Shown piece by piece: positions 59,187-64,000 of a DNA stretch of 64,000 bases. Source of the DNA: Heliobacterium mobile (GTDB lineage Bacteria; Bacillota; Desulfitobacteriia; Heliobacteriales; Heliobacteriaceae); assembly GCF_009720735.1 (NCBI RefSeq), contig NZ_WNKU01000004.1, forward strand, positions 122,272-186,271, in the 5' to 3' direction. The translations under genes and the position numbers were made by a program. The notes beneath the pieces are model-generated. The model was not told the origin of the DNA. It was given only the letters and a program-made list of their open reading frames with translations, and did no database searches. The stretch's first letter is position 1, and each line of letters starts with the position of its first letter.

Positions 59187-59636
59187 TTAACACATTGTCC
59201 CCCTCACTCCACAGCCCTCCTATCGAATAGACAGGCAGTTCTGCCCATTGTGGCCGGACTGCTCTGTTTTTTCAAGAACGGTGGCAATGCCAAAACGCAC
59301 TTTAAAAATGAATAAAACCACGCTAAAAAGTGACAGTTGTGGGATTGAAGAACCCTCGCTTGATAAGTGGCCGGACATATCCTCAGTGATGGAAGGGCAG
59401 ACTTCGCTGTTGGTCGTAAGAGAAAACTGACCTCCGGCGTTGTCAGCCAAATTCACCTGTTTGCCTACTGGGGAGACTGGTATTTAAGCGGTATCAGCGA
59501 AGTGCGTTGGTAAACCAAAGTATAAGTTTTTTGCCAAAAAGCACCATAGGTTTTCCCTCCTTTTATTCAGCCAATTTTCATTTACAACCATTAAATTAAA
59601 AACATGTTAATATTAAATCAACGGGAGGTCCAGCTT
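59187..59636. other. Intergenic region with possible decayed coding sequence
   Basis: About 450 nt. Both strands show short open stretches without a ribosome binding site. One on + reads KLTSGVVSQIHLFAYWGDWY near 59426-59485 and ends at a TAA shortly after; it looks protein-like but is unassigned. I cannot identify a mobile element. The promoter of the next gene is probably in its AT-rich right end. Confidence 0.4.
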
Positions 59637-60311
59637 GTGCGAAATGCCAAAAGTATACTCTGTGGTCTTTTATTGATTTACGGATTATTCGTTTTCTCCG
59701 CTATCCCCAACTATGCTCTTGCGGATGACTTGAAATCTAAAAATCACTATACTACTGAGCGAAAAGAAAGAGGTGGAGAGCGTGAAGATGATAATCCGAC
59801 AAAGGAACTCGGCGAAGGGCTAGGTGTTTTAGCAGCATGGCTAACAGCAGGTGCGGCAGTACTTTATCCCTTGCGACGATTAACACGTCTGAATGCAACT
59901 GTCTCTGCTGCGACATCGAATGAAGCAAGGGAGTCAACTTCCTTAACATCTACGACTCTTCAGCCACATAGCCCAGACACTAAAAAAACAGCCTCTCCAG
60001 GTAGTCAAGTTAACATTTCTAGAGGTATGACTCAGAAAGCTACCCGATTCCTTGGCCGTATCCATAAAGTTATTGGACTCGTTGCAATCGCCTCTATCCT
60101 ATCACATGGAATAGCTATGTATATTGGAGAGGGACATTTTGAAGATAAATTTATTCTTGGGATTATAGCGAGTGTTGTTATGTTCGTAGGTGCTCTGGGG
60201 GGTATTGCCCAAATGATCAGGTTACAGAGACCCGGCATTACGCGACGAATCCACGTTTCTATGGTTTTGCTCGGATGTTTGCTTTCAATTGGACATATCA
60301 TAACGGCTTAA
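59637..60311 (+). CDS. Predicted membrane protein with conserved-looking histidines
   Basis: About 224 residues. Signal-like N-terminus (ILCGLLLIYGLFVFSAIPNYALA). A charged segment, a second helix (LGVLAAWLTAGAAVLYPL), a Ser/Thr-rich linker, then three helices with histidines: FLGRIHKVIGLVAIASILSH, IIASVVMFVGALGGIAQ, RRIHVSMVLLGCLLSIGHI. The paired histidines in helices resemble a b-type cytochrome or ferric-reductase-like heme site, but this is inference. GTG 59637 has GGGAGG 8 nt upstream, better than ATG 59604. Confidence 0.65.
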   Translation: MRNAKSILCGLLLIYGLFVFSAIPNYALADDLKSKNHYTTERKERGGEREDDNPTKELGEGLGVLAAWLTAGAAVLYPLRRLTRLNATVSAATSNEARESTSLTSTTLQPHSPDTKKTASPGSQVNISRGMTQKATRFLGRIHKVIGLVAIASILSHGIAMYIGEGHFEDKFILGIIASVVMFVGALGGIAQMIRLQRPGITRRIHVSMVLLGCLLSIGHIITA

Positions 60312-60489
60312 AAATAACGTATTTTACAAAGTTAATAGTGATGTTCTCTTGGTCTCCATAAACGGGGGAACCTTTCAGCGGCCTATCGTCAAAGCTTGTT
60401 TTTACTAAGCGCAACACCTGTTCAAGCTGTAGGTCTTTTGTTGATTATCACTTAGAAATTAATAAATTATTTCTCAAGCCGTATCAGTA

Positions 60490-61506
60490 TTATGAGTTTA
60501 ATCTACCGTTTCCAATAACGAAACCGATTGCAAAAATGAGGTAAAAGGTAACGGCAAATGTTAACCGTCCAGAGGAAAGTCGATTGTTTCGCAACATAAA
60601 CCATATAAAGCCAATTGAAAAAATCGTCATTACAGCGGCTAGTTTCAGATAATTATCAAAAAGCCAAGGAGTGAATAGGATACCTAGACCACTAGGGATA
60701 GTGGTCTGAATCATCATGGCCCCGCTAATATTAGCCAAAGACAATTCTTCTTTCCCTTGGCGAACCCATATGAGTACATTGACGACTTCCGGTAGTTCTG
60801 TTGCCAAAGGGCTAAGCAGTAGTGCAACCACATGAGGTGAAAGTCCTAAAGATAAGCTGATAGTTTCCAATCGGCCCACAAAATAGTGAGACCCAATAAA
60901 AATTAGAGTAAGCGAGGTTAGAGTTTGGATTATTATCCATAAAGACTCTGGGTTGCTCGAGTTGGGGCGGAACCTTAACGGCTCAAGTTCCTCTTTATCT
61001 TCATGCTGCTCATTATCTGTAGCCCTCATTTCCAGAAAGAAATACAACCCATAAGAAGCGAACAAAAGCAATCCAATCCATTGTTTTCCCGGGTAGGATG
61101 TATATCCTAAAAGGAAACTTAATACGAATATAGACATGAACCACAACTGATCGCGAGTAAGTTTTCGACTATCAATGAGCAGATCTGTTCCTTGTGCCCG
61201 TCGTTTGTGATAGAAGAAAATGGATAAGCCAACAACCGCATAAGCAACTGTGCTAAGAACTAGAGGACCTCCGATCGCCGCACCGACACCAATGTCTTTT
61301 TGGTCGGTATTCGTACCAAAGACAACGGCTGTAAGAGTAACCACGCTTTCCGGCAGTGCAGTCCCAAACGCAGCTAATATTGAACCGACAGCACTCTTTG
61401 CCACATTAAACCGTTTTCCGAACCATTCCACGCTATTTACGAAAAGTTCACAGCTAAAGAAGATTAGCAGGGCAGACGCTAGCAGAACGAATACTGTAAT
61501 AATCAA
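60490..61506 (-). CDS. Calcium/sodium antiporter-like CaCA-family protein
   Basis: 338 residues with two inverted repeats of five helices. Family alpha-motifs: AAFGTALPESVVTL (repeat 1, ~residues 45-60) and LLSPLATELPEVVNVL (repeat 2), a clear E-P pair in each, as in YrbG-type Na+/Ca2+ exchangers. An acidic cytosolic loop (DNEQHEDKEELEPL) separates the halves. Start TTG 61506 after AGGGGGAAC. Confidence 0.88.
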   Translation of the reverse strand: MIITVFVLLASALLIFFSCELFVNSVEWFGKRFNVAKSAVGSILAAFGTALPESVVTLTAVVFGTNTDQKDIGVGAAIGGPLVLSTVAYAVVGLSIFFYHKRRAQGTDLLIDSRKLTRDQLWFMSIFVLSFLLGYTSYPGKQWIGLLLFASYGLYFFLEMRATDNEQHEDKEELEPLRFRPNSSNPESLWIIIQTLTSLTLIFIGSHYFVGRLETISLSLGLSPHVVALLLSPLATELPEVVNVLIWVRQGKEELSLANISGAMMIQTTIPSGLGILFTPWLFDNYLKLAAVMTIFSIGFIWFMLRNNRLSSGRLTFAVTFYLIFAIGFVIGNGRLNS

Positions 61507-61614
61507 AAAATCTGTTCCCCCTAATACCCTTTGTTATCTTAAAATGCCAAAAAAGGTATTACTGTATTCCAATAAATAAATGAATTGGACGGGATATTCT
61601 GGGTAAGACCAGCG

Positions 61615-61824
61615 TTAAGCTGAGGGGGAGGAAGCGGCTATATATTTTACCAGCCGAGATAATTTTTTAATTATGTCTCCTTGTTGTTCCAATAACGGAA
61701 TTTGCCGTACTAGCGAATAAAAGGCGAGGCTAGCGCCCGTAGCAACGAGTAGTTGGCCTAGTGCTTGCATAAAACGTAATCCTGTTAGTTCCGAAGAAGC
61801 TGAAGAAGATGTTTTTTTACCCAA
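61615..61824 (-). CDS. Small hypothetical protein
   Basis: 69 residues: Ser/Thr-rich N-terminus, one hydrophobic segment (ALGQLLVATGASLAFYSLV), then a basic amphipathic helix. Start TTG 61824 after AAAGAAGGG. Not recognised. Confidence 0.5.
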   Translation of the reverse strand: MGKKTSSSASSELTGLRFMQALGQLLVATGASLAFYSLVRQIPLLEQQGDIIKKLSRLVKYIAASSPSA

Positions 61825-61884
61825 GACTATCCCTTCTTTCTAAACTCTTTCAATATTAGGTTATGCGAAAATATGTAAACCGTT

Positions 61885-61925
61885 TAGATAAAAAGCGTGG
61901 GCAGTTTCTATCGCCACACGCTTTA
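61885..61925 (+). repeat. Hairpin repeat, copy 1
   Basis: AAAGCGTGGGCAGTTTC (61892-61908), three variable bases, CGCCACACGCTT (about 61912-61923). Self-complementary (AAAGCGTG/CACGCTTT, GGC/GCC). A second copy is at 63739-63775. Confidence 0.7.
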
Positions 61926-61955
61926 TTTAAGCTTATTCCTGCAATTTTTGTTATC

Positions 61956-61993
61956 AAAAAGCGTCCGGTCCCTCCAATGCCGGACGCTTTTTA
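61956..61993. terminator. Strong hairpin with flanking A and T runs
   Basis: Perfect 13-bp stem AAAAAGCGTCCGG (61956-61968) with CCGGACGCTTTTT (61980-61992). It lies between two divergent genes, where no transcript is expected to end. Confidence 0.75.
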
Positions 61994-62062
61994 CTTTTTA
62001 ATTAACGGAATTAATGAAGAAATTTATGGAGAAAATAGTCATAAGTCCGGGAGGGGTTCTTT

Positions 62063-62776
62063 ATGGAAGAGAGTTTAATGACTCTAATACGTACAATTTT
62101 TGCCTATTTCTTCGTGTTATTATTAACCCGCCTTTTAGGACGCAAAGCGTTATCCCATATGACCATTTCCGACTTCATTAGTGCAATAATACTGGGTGAA
62201 ATGACTGCTCTTCTGGCCATCGAGGGGCAACGAAGCGTTTCCGCCTTAGTAGCCTTAGTTGTTTTTGGTAGTTTGGCGATAATAGCTGATTTTACACATA
62301 TTAAGAGCTTTACCGCAAGAAAACTATTTGATTCGGAACCGATAGTGTTAATCGAAAACGGAAAAATAATCGAACAGAATTTAAGCAAGACAAGAGTAAC
62401 GTTAAATGAGATGAACTCGATCCTACGGCAAAAAAACGTATTTAATGTCGGTGATGTTGAGTTTGCACTTCTTGAGAATGACGGTGAGATTTCGGTCCAA
62501 CTTAAGTCTCAAAAACAACCACTTACACCTTTAGATTTACAAATCCCTACGAAATATCAAGGTTTAACAAAAGATATAATCATTGATGGCGAGGTTATGT
62601 GGGAAAATTTAGAGCAAGCTAATCTAGATAAAGGCTGGTTAAACCGTGAACTAAATAGGTTTGGAATAAACAACCCGTCGGAGGTTTTTTACGCGGGTCT
62701 TGATACCTCCGGTAACTTGTATATATCCGAAAAAAGAAAACGGGTCGAACTCGAAGGGGAATACGGGATTGAATAA
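62063..62776 (+). CDS. DUF421 (YetF-type) membrane protein
   Basis: 237 residues. Three N-terminal helices (TLIRTIFAYFFVLLLTRLLG; ISAIILGEMTALLAIEG; ALVALVVFGSLAII) then the soluble YetF-like domain (PIVLIENGKIIEQNLSKTRVTLNEM, FNVGDVEFALLENDGEISV). Family role unproven; several Bacillus members are linked to spores or membrane stress. ATG 62063 after GGGAGGGG. Near spore genes here. Confidence 0.87.
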   Translation: MEESLMTLIRTIFAYFFVLLLTRLLGRKALSHMTISDFISAIILGEMTALLAIEGQRSVSALVALVVFGSLAIIADFTHIKSFTARKLFDSEPIVLIENGKIIEQNLSKTRVTLNEMNSILRQKNVFNVGDVEFALLENDGEISVQLKSQKQPLTPLDLQIPTKYQGLTKDIIIDGEVMWENLEQANLDKGWLNRELNRFGINNPSEVFYAGLDTSGNLYISEKRKRVELEGEYGIE

Positions 62777-62933
62777 TGGACCTAAGTACCCAAGAAAACG
62801 TCCGGACCCACTTCTGATCGGGTGAGGTACGAGAGCATATCCCAACTGCTCCATAAATAGCGATAGAAGAAGTAAAAATATATGCCCATTATCATAAACT
62901 TTGGCTAATTAAATGGATTTTTAACGGTTAGGC

Positions 62934-63719
62934 CTACTTTGGAACTCTTTGTTGTTTTCTATTTCTTTGATTGCGTAAAATAGACTGTATTTTTTTATAT
63001 GCTCTTTTATCTTTTCTAAACAGAAATAGGGCTGGGACTGTATTTTGGTCAAACATCCACAGTCTCCCTTCCTTATCGAGGGCGATATCAAGTCCCATTC
63101 TAAAGTAACGTTTATACTGGTCAAAATGGTAACATGTACGGTATCCAAGAAGTATCATTTCTTTTTTTCTTTTCTTGATTTTATTGTCATCCAAGTTAAA
63201 TGATTGCTGTAAGGCTCTATCAACGTTAACGGTATATCCTTTACCTCTTTTAACGTTGGTAATAACACTGTCTTTACCTGCCACTTTTGCTACCATACCT
63301 ACATATTTCCATTTTCCTTTATATCTCAGAAACATGATTCGAATATCAAATGGCCTATCTGCTATAACGGCAAGATCAACAGCTTGTTGAATAATATATT
63401 GACGTTTTTCACCAATTTTATTTTTTAAACTAGTGTACAATTGTCCGATTTCGGAAAAAATTTCAGGTTCTCCTCGTTCTTTCACAAAAAAATAATTTTG
63501 ATTTTCCCTCCATACTTTATAGATGCCTTCCCCACCGTATCCATCCCACGGCTTTAAGAATATGCTCTCATACTTATAAAGAAATGATAGAAAAGTTTTC
63601 TCAGATAGAAGGCAGGTATCAGGGAGATGTGGGCGTATTTTTACGTTTTTTGCGAAGTATTTCCATAGTCGCCACTTTCCAATTCCCACAAGTCGACGGC
63701 CTCTTTTGATTCTAGCCAT
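62934..63719 (-). CDS. YheC/YheD-like ATP-grasp protein (spore coat-associated family)
   Basis: About 261 residues. Pieces typical of the family: FLKPWDGYGGEGIYKV (glycine-rich loop), IIQQAVDLAVIADRPFDIRIMF, VGMVAKVAGKDSVITNVKRGK, LGLDIALDKEGRLWMFDQN-type end (MGLDIALDKEGRLW). Likely an ATP-grasp ligase with a role in spore coat assembly, inferred from the family. ATG 63719 with GGAGGTTATATT upstream is chosen over 63770. Confidence 0.85.
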   Translation of the reverse strand: MARIKRGRRLVGIGKWRLWKYFAKNVKIRPHLPDTCLLSEKTFLSFLYKYESIFLKPWDGYGGEGIYKVWRENQNYFFVKERGEPEIFSEIGQLYTSLKNKIGEKRQYIIQQAVDLAVIADRPFDIRIMFLRYKGKWKYVGMVAKVAGKDSVITNVKRGKGYTVNVDRALQQSFNLDDNKIKKRKKEMILLGYRTCYHFDQYKRYFRMGLDIALDKEGRLWMFDQNTVPALFLFRKDKRAYKKIQSILRNQRNRKQQRVPK

Positions 63720-63738
63720 AATATAACCTCCATCAAAG

Positions 63739-63779
63739 AGATAAAGCGTGGGCAGTTTCCACCGCCACACGCTTAAATA
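63739..63779 (-). terminator. Hairpin repeat, copy 2, terminator of the YjcZ-like gene
   Basis: Same hairpin as at 61885-61925 (AAAGCGTGGGCAGTTTC then CGCCACACGCTT). On the minus strand it follows the YjcZ-like gene directly and is followed by TTTATCTCTTT, so it can act as its terminator. Confidence 0.7.
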
Positions 63780-63790
63780 AAAATTGTTAC

Positions 63791-63916
63791 TTAGTACGCA
63801 CCAAAGCCCATTCCGAACCCGGTGCCGAGAATAGCGATAATTATAATCAAGATCGCCAAGGCAACAATGCTATTTCCAATATAGCCTCCGCCTGTGCCGC
63901 ACCCGCATGCACCCAT
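63791..63916 (-). CDS. YjcZ-family small spore protein
   Basis: 41-residue gene. Glycine/cysteine-rich start (MGACGCGTGGGYIGN), a hydrophobic helix (IVALAILIIIIAILG), Gly-Phe-rich end (GFGMGFGAY). This matches the pattern of YjcZ/SscA-type sporulation miniproteins (GGGxGxGFALIVVLFILLII-like). GGGAGGTAATACCT gives a strong ribosome binding site before ATG 63916. Confidence 0.78.
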   Translation of the reverse strand: MGACGCGTGGGYIGNSIVALAILIIIIAILGTGFGMGFGAY

Positions 63917-64000
63917 AGGTATTACCTCCCTCAATAAATTAATCATTTCTCCGTAATACTCGCTTTTTCACTGTTTTTCGATACAACCTAAAGCTAACCC
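63917..64000. other. Upstream region of the YjcZ-like gene (window edge)
   Basis: 84 nt only; AT-rich, presumably holding the promoter of the minus-strand miniprotein gene. No motif identified with confidence. Confidence 0.3.

Overview
This window comes from a heliobacterium, an anaerobic, endospore-forming phototroph of the Firmicutes. The call rests on an uninterrupted anaerobic bacteriochlorophyll cluster (bchM-E-L-N-B-I-D-H plus a crtN-type desaturase) lying directly beside sporulation genes (spoIIE, a gerA-type germination operon, a YheC/D coat protein, a YjcZ-family miniprotein). Genus and species cannot be fixed from the sequence alone. The oxygen-independent cyclase (BchE) and dark-operative reductase (BchLNB) fit a strict anaerobe. 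The reaction-centre gene, bchG and bchXYZ are not in this window.

Layout. 1-15 kb: photosynthesis operon, all on +, tightly packed with several start/stop overlaps, closed by a strong terminator after crtN. 15-22 kb: spoIIE, tilS, ftsH, ndk. 22-26.3 kb: UbiB/AarF-like kinase, a small hypothetical protein, a TIGR01777 epimerase, a thioesterase; the thioesterase is preceded by a row of DnaA-box-like sequences all in one orientation. 26.3-39.1 kb: a cofactor supercluster: fhs, HD protein, folP, folB-folK fusion, panC, panD, nadA, nadB, nadC, birA, coaX, dusB. It supplies folate C1 units, pantothenate/CoA, NAD and biotin attachment; panB is absent here. A 173-bp nested palindrome sits between coaX and dusB.

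39.3-50.8 kb: accessory region with strand switches and gene decay: isochorismatase-like hydrolase, DUF1904, a membrane protein, a secreted YcdB/SLH protein, a MerR/TipAS regulator and a hypothetical gene each cut by an in-frame TAA, a CZB-type chemoreceptor, methyltransferase, GNAT, a 5'-truncated cupin, a VOC protein, a candidate small RNA, and tiny membrane or Gly/Asp-rich proteins. 50.8-64 kb: gamma-carbonic-anhydrase-like hexapeptide protein, MASE3-like sensor kinase, PLP aminotransferase, gerAA-gerAB-gerAC operon, a His-containing membrane protein, a CaCA antiporter, DUF421 protein, YheC/D ATP-grasp and a YjcZ-like miniprotein.

The most unusual signals not explained by genes are the helically phased DnaA-box array (25572-25708), the long palindrome (37748-37928), the panC leader hairpin that can mask its ribosome binding site, the triple SACGAP repeat at the BchE C-terminus, and a cluster of same-frame interrupted genes between 43.4 and 48.8 kb. 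No tRNA, rRNA, CRISPR array or intact insertion sequence was recognised.
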